From Trichoplax sp. H2 (taxonomy: Eukaryota > Placozoa > Uniplacotomia > Trichoplacea), in the NCBI GenBank assembly GCA_003344405.1, contig NOWV01000153.1, positions 119,300 through 183,299 on the forward strand: a stretch of 64,000 nucleotides of DNA, in the 5' to 3' direction. How positions within the stretch are numbered: the stretch's first letter is position 1; each line of letters begins with the position of its first letter. The notes beneath the pieces are model-generated. The model saw nothing but the letters and a program-made list of their open reading frames with translations. It was not told where the DNA came from and searched no databases. The position numbers and the translations under genes are program-made. Below, one piece after another: positions 40,731-50,581 of this stretch.

Positions 40731-40880
40731 TGTTACGATGCGTAAGCTCGTCCTAATTATTTTGGGTGCCAAGATTCCTTCAGTAATAAATGATAGTAAA
40801 TCTCTGACTATCTCGTCTACATCATCTGTGACGCTATAATTATACCATAGTATTCGGTTGTTGGAACTGAATTATTTGGT
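40731..40880 (-). mobile_element. Insertion sharing a 118-bp core with the 44.0 kb element, cut by a gap
   Basis: Positions 40,763-40,880 are an exact inverted copy of 44,127-44,244 (118 of 118 bases by my reading). The insertion point is defined by comparison with the second haplotype copy and with the 51 kb paralogous region. The 32 bp at 40,731-40,762 differ from the other element. The right end is lost in the gap, so no target duplication can be checked. A wrongly joined contig end is the main alternative. Confidence 0.5.
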
Positions 40881-40900
40881 NNNNNNNNNNNNNNNNNNNN
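40881..40900. other. Assembly gap (20 N)
   Basis: Twenty N. The left flank ends inside the repeat core; the right flank replays 40,583 onward. Confidence 0.99.
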
Positions 40901-41110
40901 AAACAAGACTGATTGCTTACAGCATAGTTTTAGATGACGTCGTTTAGATGTCTTCAATTTATAACGTGATGATTATCAAAATAGAATGGGTCACTTACCA
41001 ATGGATGTTTTAAAAATAGGCTAATAAGAATATGACGATTTTGCTGAGATGTAAATCTAATTTTATCAATCCGACTGTATGCTACTGTAACGGTGTAATA
41101 TTAAATTGTC

Positions 41111-41874
41111 TCTAGTTGTGTGGAATATGTTGTCAGTTCCTCCTCTATTAGCGCAATATATGCTATTGATTATCAATTGGTGGGAATCGGAAAGACGTAA
41201 CAGTGTTAATAGGCCTCTTGGTGAGAAGCGCAGGTGGAAGTCCTAGAAGATTGATTACAATTCGCTAACTTTTGCCTTAATTTTACTCATAACATGTTAC
41301 AATTTTAAAGTATACTGTATTCATATTACCTACTCTTATAAAATTCAATTTATGTCATCAGTATAACTATAAGTCGAAGTATCAAAAAAATACTCAAAGC
41401 TTATCCCATGATCTCTCTAGTTAACGTTATGATTAAGGCCCCGAAATAGTTTCGTGACTAATGAACAGCAATCATCAGTATGATTCTTTTCTAAACAGAT
41501 TTGAAACTTTATATCGACTGTAAGCTATACTGTAGTTTCACTTAACAGCACTATAAAAATGAATGCAAAGTCTTACTCATTTAATTTTCATTTTATGGCG
41601 TAGCCTAGTTACGTAATAGTGTCCTGAAGTTTTTAATTACCATGTAACGCCTTGACGTATAACAATTTAAATTTTCGTGCGTGCCGCTTTGGTTAACTTA
41701 AATGAGATTGCTGGTGAGCGTGCTTATAAGCATGAATTCAGATTACGTTAGTGATCTAATTAGGAGCGATAAAACTAGATGTGACGTTAAGTACTACAGA
41801 GGCTATGGTTGCAGATTGAAAACATGATTACAGATCAGTACTGATTATTAAATATTAAGTGAGCAAAAGAAATG
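41111..41874. other. Intergenic, no gene seen
   Basis: AT-rich; no open frame or element recognised. Confidence 0.45.
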
Positions 41875-42637
41875 CACGATTAATAAAAGTGTAGTATCAG
41901 TCTAATCCGATACGTATATAATAAATTAAATGATTTCGATGATAAAATGTTACCGCACAACGTATTTTCTAATCAAATTTGAAAGCTGGATTTAGTCTTG
42001 ACTGCTACTTTTGCAATTACTGCTGTTATTTTGCTGCCACTAATTGAGCAAGTGGATAAGATTCAACAAATAATTTTATTTTACCTATAGTGTAGTAGGA
42101 AAGTATATTCGAGCTATTAATCATAAGTAGTAAAAGCAATGACAAGTTGTTACAAGTCTAGCCAATAAATTCATGGCTTATAGTAACCTGGAGAGACATG
42201 ATGCATTCTTAATTTACGATCAGATTGACAATGCTTAGGCCGAAGCCAAGTTATTACTTGTTATTACTTTTATTGAGCCAAGATAGAAGCACAACAAACG
42301 CTCTATTAATAAAAGTGCTATGCTAATCTAATTCAATACCTATATAATAGAGTACGCGTAGGTGTTTCGATAAAACTACCGCACAGCGTATCCTAATCAA
42401 ATTTGAAAGCTGGTTTTAGCCTTGTCTGCTAACGTTGCTAATGAGCCAACAAGTGGATAATAATACAAGCAATATTATTGCCAACAAATAATACTATTGT
42501 TCCTTTAGCATAAGGGGAAAGTATTTTCGGATTATAAACTATAAGATGTAGACGTAATCCCAAGTCATCAGAAGTCCAATGGAAAAAATCAAGGCGTTAT
42601 GATATCCTGGAGATACATAATGCATTCCTAATCCAAT
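41875..42637. repeat. Degenerate tandem duplication, 426-bp period
   Basis: Unit 1 (about 41,875-42,222) and unit 2 (about 42,301-42,637) share ordered landmarks. These are TAATAAAAGTG, ACCGCACA(A/G)CGTAT, CTAATCAAATTTGAAAGCTGG, CAAGTGGATAA, GGAAAGTAT and CTGGAGA(G/T)ACAT with ATGCATTC. They carry many indels and no shared reading frame. An old duplicated non-coding unit, possibly a decayed element. Confidence 0.65.
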
Positions 42638-43481
42638 GTATCCATCAACATCAAGTAGTTATCTGACACTTTGACGTGCATACGAGTCGTATTGCAAGTT
42701 GACTCAATTCAATCAGACAGTGAACTGCAGTAGTATAGAGTATTTCCCGAAGTCAAGTTTATAATTGGGTAAATATCAAGTTACAACTCAAATGTCACGT
42801 TAAGGTTTAACACGTTGGATTGTAAGAGCTATTATATATTTACTAGCTATGACAGCCTAAATCGATAGATCAATGTATACTTTTACACGTTACTGCGCTT
42901 AAGTCGCTGACACAACTGCATACAAGTACGCTAATGCTAGACTATCCAATATTCAAGTTAAAAGATACACTTCAAAACTAAACAAATACTACTACAGTAA
43001 AGTGTACATCGAAGCACCATGACTTCTATTAATTTGTTATTACGCAGAAATTACGGACATAAGGCAAATGAATCATATTTTTAAATTACAATAGCTGTTT
43101 CTGCTTCTTAGTTAGCGGTTTTATACAATACTATGCCATTCTTGTTATAAAAAATCAAATGAAGTTAAATTTCGATCTATTTATACATCATGTAATACTT
43201 CAATATTTCACGTCTAATGGCGATAAAACTACAACATAGAAAATATAGCCATTCTAGTTTATTGATTATTGTAAGCAAGCCAACAAGAAATTAAATTAGG
43301 ACCATCGATAAATTAAAAATTTTAAAATTTTTAGTATTTAATTGACATTTTTAATACTATAGTATAACGCTGTGTAAAACTGACAACCATCTATAAAATT
43401 AAGAATGTTAATCCAAATTACTATTAGTTTGCTGGGAAGTTTAAAGTTTACTTGTAAAATCATCGTAAGCTGAAAAGTAAC
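42638..43481. other. Intergenic, no gene seen
   Basis: No open frame or RNA gene supported. Confidence 0.45.
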
Positions 43482-43675
43482 TAAGCTTGTATTGTATTCC
43501 CTGTTTTTGAAGGGTTATCTGTTAGGATAGTTAAATTAATTTAGAAGAGTAATTTAAGAAGGTAAAGGCATTCTATAATAATTTTGTCTTGGCGCATATT
43601 TTATAAGTTCAATTTAAATGTACGATAAATTATAAGCTGTATTGAAGATGGCTTTGAGAATAGGCTGTTTGCATT

Positions 43676-43854
43676 CTAGAAATTTTGTTCGTTGTTCTTT
43701 GACAGAATGATGTCATTCCTACCAATAGTTTGCAAAGCCCGCTGCAATCGGCTAATGCTAACATTGGGATGTGCCTTTTGGTACCAGTAATTGAGCAATT
43801 CCATTGCCTGGTTAAAGACTTGGTCGCGATTTTGTTCCATTATAACCTTAACAC
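43676..43854 (-). CDS. Partial second copy of the Death-domain exon, cut by a gap
   Basis: Encodes the last 59 residues of the same Death domain as 44,406-44,668, with a few substitutions, and the same stop codon. Its 5' part is lost in the gap. Because the flanking sequence is also duplicated, this is more likely the other allele than a separate gene. Confidence 0.6.
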
Positions 43855-43874
43855 NNNNNNNNNNNNNNNNNNNN
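43855..43874. other. Assembly gap (20 N)
   Basis: Twenty N inside the duplicated Death-exon region. Confidence 0.99.
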
Positions 43875-44033
43875 TAAGCTTGTATTGTATTCCCTGTTTT
43901 TGAAGGGTTATCTGTTAGGATAGTTAAATTAATTTAGAAGAGTAATTTAAGAAGGTAAAGGCATTCTATAATAATTTTGTCTTGGCGCATATTTTATAAG
44001 TTCAATTTAAATGTACGATAAATTATAAGCTGT

Positions 44034-44364
44034 TGTCACACACCACTAGTGACAAAGTAGTCTACACACGCCAATCCTTGCGGAGAACGCCACTTACTAA
44101 TTTAAAGAGGCGAGATTAGCTATATCACCAAATAATTCAGTTCCAACAACCGAATACTATGGTATAATTATAGCGTCACAGATGATGTAGACGAGATAGT
44201 CAGAGATTTACTATCATTTATTACTGAAGGAATCTTGGCACCCAAGATTATAGTCTTCACAATTAAATATCAATTGAAAACTAGTTGACTATCTAACCGA
44301 CTAACGAACTAAAAAGGAATCTTCAGGCATCAGCCTTTTATAGTCTCGTCAGAAACTCCTTAAC
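44034..44364. mobile_element. 331-bp polymorphic insertion with 6-bp target duplication
   Basis: Copy 1 of this region reads TAAGCTGTATTGAAG at 43,634-43,648 without interruption. Copy 2 has the same sequence split, with AGCTGT at 44,028-44,033 and again at 44,365-44,370. The 331 bp between starts TGTCACACACCACTAGTGACA, itself a small hairpin, and ends CTCCTTAAC. There are no terminal inverted repeats, poly(A) tail or coding frame. It holds the 118-bp core shared with 40,763-40,880. It lies 42 bp beyond the stop codon of the TPR-GTPase-Death gene, so it is in that gene's 3' UTR. On the sense (minus) strand it supplies AATAAA at 44,217-44,222. A non-autonomous mobile element is the best explanation; the class is unknown. 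Confidence 0.6.
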
Positions 44365-44405
44365 AGCTGTATTGAAGATGGCTTTGAGGATAGGCTGTTT
44401 GCATT

Positions 44406-44668
44406 CTAGAAATTTTGTTCTTTGTTCTTTGACAGAATGATGTCATTCCTACCAATAGTTTGCAAAGCCCGCTGCAATCGGCTAATGCTAACATTGGGAT
44501 GTGCCTTTTGGTACCAGTAATTGAGCAATTCCATTGCCTGGTTAAAGACATGGTCGCGATTTTGTTCCATTATAACCTTAACACAAATCGTTGGATCTAG
44601 GATGGCCGCTAACTGTGGCCAGTCTGTGCCAATAGAGCTTGCAATAGGGTGAAAATACTTCCTAGGAT
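44406..44668 (-). CDS. Death-domain exon of the TPR-GTPase-Death gene
   Basis: Terminal exon: acceptor ACTATATAG|ATCCTAGG, entered in phase 1, stop at 44,406-44,408. The 86 residues form a typical Death domain. Helix 1 is IASSIGTDWPQLAAIL, the middle helices are QAMELLNYWYQKAH, and the last helices are SRLQRALQTIGRNDII. Death domains assemble homotypically in apoptosis and NF-kB-type signalling. It differs clearly from the Death domain of the paralogue at 61.4 kb. Confidence 0.85.
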
Positions 44669-47600
44669 CTATATAGTACAAGTAGAAACTTTACTATGAA
44701 GTACTATACGAGTATGTTGTAACAATTTCAATTGCAAATAAATTACTTGATTTTACATGATATAAAGTACAATATTTACATAATGAGCTCTTATGTCGCA
44801 ATTAGAGTTGAATAATCATCTGGTTCGCTATAATTATTTATGTAATGGTAATAATGGCATTAGCGACAGCACAGGTGGAACTGTACTTCTATTGTAAGAC
44901 TAATAGAAATAAATGGCTCTAATTCGAATTTGAATAACTCTGTAAACGAACTACTTACTGGACAAACAATGTACAAATAAATTAAGATTGAATATTTTTA
45001 ATTCATAAATCATTATTTATTATGTTCAGTAGCTTACTAGTAGCAAGAATATTTTAATGACGATCTTAAAAATTCGTCAGTGATATCATTATCTAGTAAA
45101 ACTGTATGCGATCATATCATCAGTGGCAAACGTAGCTTAAAGAATTACATCCATTGACGAGGTAAGGTATTCCTATGTTAGAATTTACACGAAGTAATTG
45201 CTCTTAATCATATTTGAATCGATCTACAATTGGATTACTAAATGCAATTGAGAATGATTGATAGATATCAATTCAATAGAGGTTTACCTTCATCTTTGGT
45301 ATCTGTCCATCGGTCTAAAGTAGTGGAATAAAAATAGTAATAATCGATTAATAGTTCTATCGTTTAAGTAATCAATGCAGTAGATTAGTGCCCATAATTT
45401 TTGATAATAATCAACTATTGTTTACGCTATTACAAAATCACCTTATATTAAATAGTAAAATAGCTATGATACAGTACATTTATGTCTCTTTGCTTGCTCT
45501 ATCGTATGAATTTAGTTTATGATATCATAAAAAGTGATAATATAAGAATGAAGCTGCTGTTTATTCTCACATGCTTACCTATCCAGAATTTTTCATTATA
45601 AATCACCCAATCGTTTAAAGATTGACTGGCAAATTCCATCTTACAATGCTTACATCGAATCCAATATTGATCTCCTTCCTTGTATTCTTCAGTTATACTT
45701 GTTGGTGTATTACATTCACTACATTTGACGAAATATCGACAATCAGCCCCTTTAAACTTAACCATCCTATCATTGACAGTGGAGATGAGTTTATTCTTGA
45801 CAATTTCGTGTGGCCGTTTGACAAATACAGAATTTTTAACTTTATCGATAATCGATTGACTCCTCTCGGGCTCATTTATTTTCTGATAGGAATATTGTAA
45901 ACCGATATGAGATTCCTCTTTCTTGACTACAAGATAGTGATTGTCATTTGCTAAATAATATTTGGCACATTGATAGTATAATTCTACGTCCGTATTATTC
46001 CATTCCTTTAAACATGAAGATAACAAGCAATAATAAATTCCATCTGGAAGATATGCAATATCTGTATGCTCGTATCCAATGTAGAGCCAATCTGATTGAT
46101 GATATTTTGGTAAATCAAATGGCTTAACATCATATCGTAACAAGTATGGAACAAAGTATTGACATTCTTCGCCGTTGTCGTTCTTCTCATTTGTAATTGA
46201 ACATAGAATATCATAAGTATGCATGAGTGCCAATATAGTTTGCTTACTATTGTCATCTAAATTAAATTTATAAATAGCATGATCAATGTATGATCTTGAT
46301 AATTTTCCTGTTTGGCTGGCTATATCATAGTCACGTTTTATCTGTGCACTTCCTTGTACAAAATCTTGTAATTGAATAATAGAACGAAATATACTTAATA
46401 ACCAATCGACATTAGTTATAATAATTCCGTCGTCGCCTACTTTATCACAGTAGATGACTTCTCCTAAATCGTGTAGATACATTAGCATAGCGATTAATTC
46501 ATCATGGTTTTCATATAATCCGTATTGTTGAGACAAGGTTACTATTTGTTGCATTGTCATAATATTATGCACTTGAGAATGTCTAATTTGATTCATAATA
46601 GAAGATGCGGGTTGATTGTTAGTAGGGAGCGATTTATTTAATATTGTAGCCATGATATACCATCGAATAGGTATAGGATTCGTAATAAATGGCAGTGATT
46701 GTACAAATGCCTTAATGATACCATGTAAACGAAGACAACATTGTTGACGCAGCTTCTGTGTCGACGGAGTACTATCAAGAGGATTGCAATCAAAAATAAT
46801 ACCAGAAGAATAGATATGACTGGCATAAGAAGGCATGTGAGACGTCAATGTAGACACAAATTGATTAAATCGAGTACGTCCATCTTCTTCATTGGTAATA
46901 CAATCGCCATGAGAAGCTACTAAAATAATAATAGGTAATGAATGCTGTGAAGGTGGTAAATCCTGTCCGTCTTCACTTTTAATGCTCACATCGATGGTAC
47001 TTTGGCTTGTATGGCCAGCTATGATTGATGTAAGCCATTCTTGCATAGCTTGTAAATACGTCGTTTTGAGTGATTGGTTGTTCCTTGTTGTTACCTTGTC
47101 GTTAATGTCTTGCTTAATATTAAATACTAAAATATAAATACTATTGACGGAGATAAAGGGATAATGAGTAAGATGATAGACGGCATGACCTGCGAAATCC
47201 CATATTTTAACATACTGATTTTTATCGTCTTTTTCTGTATTTTGATTTTCCATGGACGAACAGTAATATTGATCTAAGTCTCGTTTAGACTGTGGTTCTA
47301 TTGCAATCTCTGTCCTTGCTATCGCTGCATCTTGCGTAACGATATTCGTTGCAGAAGAATCGACACTGTGTTGTTGCCCATTTGACACAGATGGATTATT
47401 GGTTATAATGGGTTGATCTATTGGATCCATGTCGGTTACTTGCTGAATGATGTTATCTCGACTATCGATACTTGTTAGGGCTATGTCTTGTATGACTGTC
47501 GTGACTGTATCGTCTAGTATTTCAGTCCAATCACAACCCTCTAAGTTCATAATATTATAATATTCAGTCTCTACCATAATATCCGAATTCTCAGCCACTT

Positions 47601-50575
47601 GTGTTGGAGATGGACTGTTGAGTGGTTGCTTGGTAAATATTTTTCGAACAGAAGTTTTGCCCACATTGCGAGGGCCAATAAACATGCCTCGTATTAAACG
47701 ATTAAAGCAATGGCCATGTTTTAATGCTTTGCTATATGCATTGTAATATTTCTTTTCTTGCAAAGCTGTAGAACAACAAAATGCAGAATAGGGTTACGGT
47801 TATCCATCGCTCTCTCGTCTACTACTGTATTAAAACTCTACTTACGTTTCTCTTGTACGTGTTGGTTGTTATGGCTGCCGTCGATCGTATTTGCTGGCGC
47901 TATATCGTTGTTGGTTTGATTCAGTTGAAACCGTTCAAGGATACTTTTGATCCAATTTCTCGCTATTGATGTCGGCGATTTCTGCTGCCGGAGAGCGATT
48001 TCGATATTCTTTTTGGTCATTGTAACTAGGCCATCATTTCCGCTTAAGGTTGCGATATACAGTGACTTGTTAAAGTTATCCAGAGCCTGATCGATCTTGC
48101 CTTGGTCATGATAGACACATCCTATGTTGTGATATGAGTTGGCAACATCAGGATGATTGTGACCAAGGACTGACAATCGAATTTGCAGTGACTTGTTATG
48201 CATCTCCACAGCCTGATCGATCTTGCCTTGGTCATGATAGACACATCCTATGTTGTTATATGACCACGCAACATGGGGATGATTGTGACCAAGGACTGAC
48301 AATCGAATTTGCAGTGACTTGTTATGCATATCCATAGCCTGATCGTACTTGCGTTGGTCATGATAGACACATCCTATGCTGTTATATGACCACGCAACAT
48401 CAGGATGATTGTGACCAAGGACTGACAATCCAATTTGCAGTGACTTGTTATGCATATCCATAGCCTGATCGTACTTGCCTTGGTTATGATAGACAATTCC
48501 TATGTTGTGATATGACCACGCAACATTGGGATGATTGTGACCAAGGACTGACAATCCAATTTGCAGTGACTTGTTAAACATCTCCACAGCCTGATCGATC
48601 TTGCCTTGGCTTCTATAGACAACTCCTATGTTATTGTATGACCACGCAACATCAGGATGATTGTGACCAAGGACTGCCAATCGAATTTGCAGTGACTTGT
48701 TATGCATATCCACAGCCTGATCGTACTTGCACAAGTCCCAGTAGAGGCGCCCAATTTGATGATAACTATCGGCAAGACGAGCANNNNNNNNNNNNNNNNN
48801 NNNATACTTTTGATCCAATTTCTCGCTATTGATGTCGGCGATTTCTGCTGCCGGAGAGCGATTTCGATATTCTTTTTGGTCCATTTAACTAGGCGATCAT
48901 TTCCGCTTAAGGTTGCGATATACAGTGACTTCTTAAAGTTATCCAGAGCCTGATCGATCTTGCCTTGGTGACTATAGACAACTCCTATGTTGTTATATGA
49001 GTTGGCAACATCAGGGTGATTGTGACCAAGGACTGACAATCGAATTTGCAGTGACTTGTCATGCATCTCCATAGCCTGATCGATCTTGGCTTGGTCAAGA
49101 TAGACACATCCTATGCTGTGATATGACCACGCAACATGGGGGTGATTGTGACCAAAAACTGCCAATCGAATTTGCAGTGACTTGTTATGCATCTCCACAG
49201 CCTGATCGTACTTGCGTTGGTCATGATAGACACATCCTATGCTGTTATATGACCGCGCAACATCAGGATGATTGTGACCAAGGACTGCCAATCGAATTTG
49301 CAGTGACTTGTTATGCATGTCCATAGCCTGATCGTACTTGCGTTGGTCATGATAGACATATCCTATGCTGTTATATGACCGCGCAACATCAGGATGATTG
49401 TGACCAAGGACTGACAATCGAATTTGCAGTGACTTGTTATGCATCTCCACAGCCTGATCGTACTTGCCTTGGTCATGATAGACACATCCTATGCTGTGAT
49501 ATGACCACGCAACATCAGGATGATTGTGACCATCGACTGACAATCGAATTTGCAGTGACTTGTCATGCATATCCATAGCCTGATCGTACTTGCCTTGGTG
49601 ATGATAGACAAGTCCTATGTTGTTATATGACAGCGCAACATCGGGATGATTGTGACCAAGGACTGACAATCCAATTTGCAGTGACTTGTCATACATCTCC
49701 ATAGCTTGATCGTACTTGCGTTGGTCAAGATAGATAACTCCTATGCTGTTATATGACCGCGCAACATCAGGATGATTGTGACCAAGGACTGACAATCGAA
49801 TTTGCAGTGACTTGTCATGCATATCCATAGCCTGATCGTACTTGCCTTGGCTTCTATAGACAGCTCCTATGTTGTTATATGACAGCGCAACATCGGGATG
49901 ATTGTGACCAAGGACTGACAATCCAATTTGCAGTGACTTGTGCAACATCTCCATAGCCTGATCGTACTTGCCTTGGTCATGATAGACACATCCTATGCTG
50001 TGATATGACTGCGCAACATGGGGATGATTGTGACCAAGGACTGACAATCGAATTTGCAGTGACTTGTCATGCATATCCATAGCCTGATCGTACTGGCACA
50101 AGTTCCAGTAGAGTCGCCCAATTTGATGATAACTATCGGCAAGACGAGTATCCTTTTCGTCTAACCATTTTAATTTCATTTCCAACGATTTCTTACCGTC
50201 TTCCAATGCTCCGTTGAAATCTTCTTGGCATCTCTTAATCTCGCTTTTTCTTTGTAAACATTGAGCCATGCTCACTTCATCTTGCAGTTTAGTAGCCACA
50301 GTTTGTCCCTTTTCACTCCAATCAACAGCTTCCTTGAATTGATATTGTAAAGTGTAAATGTCACAAAGACCAAGATAAATATCGCATGCAAGTCGATCAA
50401 TATCCACACTAGGATTCGACAACGAAGCAATCGCATCGACAGCTTGTGTATAACAAGATAGTCCGTCCACCAACTGGAAGGCAGTCTTGCATGAGTTGCC
50501 CTTGTCGTACAGTGATTGTATACGGGTATGGTGAGGAAGCCCACTCGTGGAAGAGACAGATTCATCATCAGCCAT
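44406..50575 (-). CDS. TPR-Roc/COR-like GTPase-Death domain protein, about 1,440 aa
   Basis: A four-coding-exon gene joined by splice sites whose phases agree. The TPR exon (50,581-47,846, start ATG at 50,575 in context AAGATGG) is followed by an 80-bp intron, the GTPase exon (47,765-45,579), a 27-nt microexon (45,314-45,288) and the Death exon (44,668-44,406). Domain order is: N-terminal helical region (1-142), TPR array, Roc-like GTPase, COR-like winged-helix region, CxxC/CxxC zinc ribbon, Death domain. By analogy with Roco and TPR-containing immune proteins it probably acts in the cytosol as a GTP-dependent signalling switch that recruits other Death-domain proteins (inference). The assembly is interrupted at 48,784-48,803, where two versions of the array are placed in series; the true unit number is therefore unresolved. 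A 5' non-coding exon near 51.2 kb is likely. Confidence 0.8.
45288..45314 (-). CDS. 27-nt microexon between GTPase and Death exons
   Basis: The acceptor has a pyrimidine-rich tract ending CCACTACTTTAG and the donor is GAAG|GTAAAC. It is 27 nt, entered and left in phase 1, so the frame is kept whether or not it is included. It adds RWTDTKDE-type charged residues. The paralogue has a microexon of exactly the same length and phase at 62,193-62,219. Optional inclusion is inference. Confidence 0.6.
45579..47765 (-). CDS. GTPase (Roc-like), COR-like and zinc-ribbon exon
   Basis: A single 2,187-nt exon; acceptor TTGTTCTACAG, donor GGATAG|GTAAGC. Numbering from its first full Leu codon, the P-loop is GPRNVGKTS (30-38), switch II/G3 is WDFAGH (188-193) and G4 is SHGD (284-287), close to the Roc-type THxD. 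G1 and G3 are about 150 residues apart, roughly 100 more than in ordinary small GTPases. The spacer is rich in Ser, Thr, Asp and Gln. From about 360 to 500 it resembles COR, with LHDLGEVIYCDK and then ITNVDWLLSIF. Cys 681, 684, 704 and 707 form a zinc ribbon. The reading runs 50 bases past the donor before a stop; that tail is intronic. A multi-frame antisense shadow is ignored. Confidence 0.85.
47766..47845 (-). other. 80-bp intron joining TPR and GTPase exons
   Basis: Donor AAAC|GTAAGT and acceptor TTGTTCTACAG. Splicing joins a codon split 1+2 (C|CT, Pro) and keeps one frame from HVQEK into LQEKKYYNAY. Without splicing the TPR frame stops three codons later. This join is what makes the two large open frames one protein. 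Confidence 0.8.
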
Positions 50576-50581
50576 CTTTTC
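47846..50581 (-). CDS. TPR-array exon (two versions around a gap)
   Basis: The N-terminal 142 residues are helical (SLYDKGNSCKTAFQL and CDIYLGLCDIYTLQ style) and lead into 42-residue TPR units. The consensus is DVAxSYNxIGxVYxxQGKYD followed by QAMxMHxKSLQIRLSVLGHNHP. The upstream version (48,804-50,150) has ten units; the downstream version (47,941-48,783) has six. Adjacent units are nearly identical at DNA level, which implies recent homogenisation. The last unit changes to QALDNFKKSLYIATLSG and is followed by a polar linker with a Lys/Gln-rich end. The acceptor at the 5' end is TTGAGTGCAG just before GAAAAGATGG. A tandem pair of genes broken by the gap is the alternative to two alleles. Confidence 0.8.
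47941..50150. repeat. TPR-coding 126-bp tandem repeats, 6-unit and 10-unit versions
   Basis: 47,941-48,783 is 843 bp and 48,804-50,150 is 1,347 bp. They begin and end at the same points of the gene. The difference is 504 bp, exactly four 126-bp units. Each unit is one 42-codon TPR. Confidence 0.85.
48784..48803. other. Assembly gap (20 N)
   Basis: Twenty N within the TPR array. The left flank ends at the start of the array; the right flank restarts at its far end. Confidence 0.99.

Larger units (their letters stand above)
40583..41048. repeat. 148-bp duplication across an assembly gap
   Basis: 40,583-40,730 and 40,901-41,048 are near-identical and run to the same end (GATTTTGCTGAG). After that point copy 1 continues into unrelated sequence up to the gap, while copy 2 continues as in the paralogous region at 51.26 kb. 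Copy 2 is thus the uninterrupted allele and copy 1 carries an insertion at 40,731. Confidence 0.75.
40056..41110 (-). repeat. Duplicated upstream region of the TPR gene family
   Basis: Blocks here match the region upstream of the intact gene (50,582-51,310). ATGCACTCCAGCTTAC through AATGAATGCTAACCAT (40,464-40,577) matches 50,983-51,090. The segment around CACTTACCAATGGATG, with its downstream ATCAATCCGACTG, matches 51,205-51,305. The pseudogene therefore arose by duplication of genomic DNA including its promoter and first intron, not by retroposition. The region contains the gap-flanking copy pair 40,583-40,730 and 40,901-41,048. Confidence 0.75.
43482..44584. repeat. Duplication across a gap: two haplotypes of the Death-exon region
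   Basis: 43,482-43,854 (copy 1, ending at the gap) corresponds to 43,875-44,584 (copy 2). They match closely except for a 331-bp insertion present only in copy 2. Both carry the end of the Death-domain exon on the minus strand. A coding difference is visible: RDQVFNQ in copy 1 and RDHVFNQ in copy 2. Confidence 0.8.

Noticed and set aside
45622-45900. Plus-strand frame over the zinc-ribbon region
   Set aside because: Antisense shadow of the GTPase exon; the same shadow appears at 62,769-63,098 over the paralogue.
47941-50150. Regular repeats resembling a CRISPR or satellite array
   Set aside because: Period is 126 bp, equal to 42 codons, and every unit encodes a TPR in one frame; it is a coding repeat.
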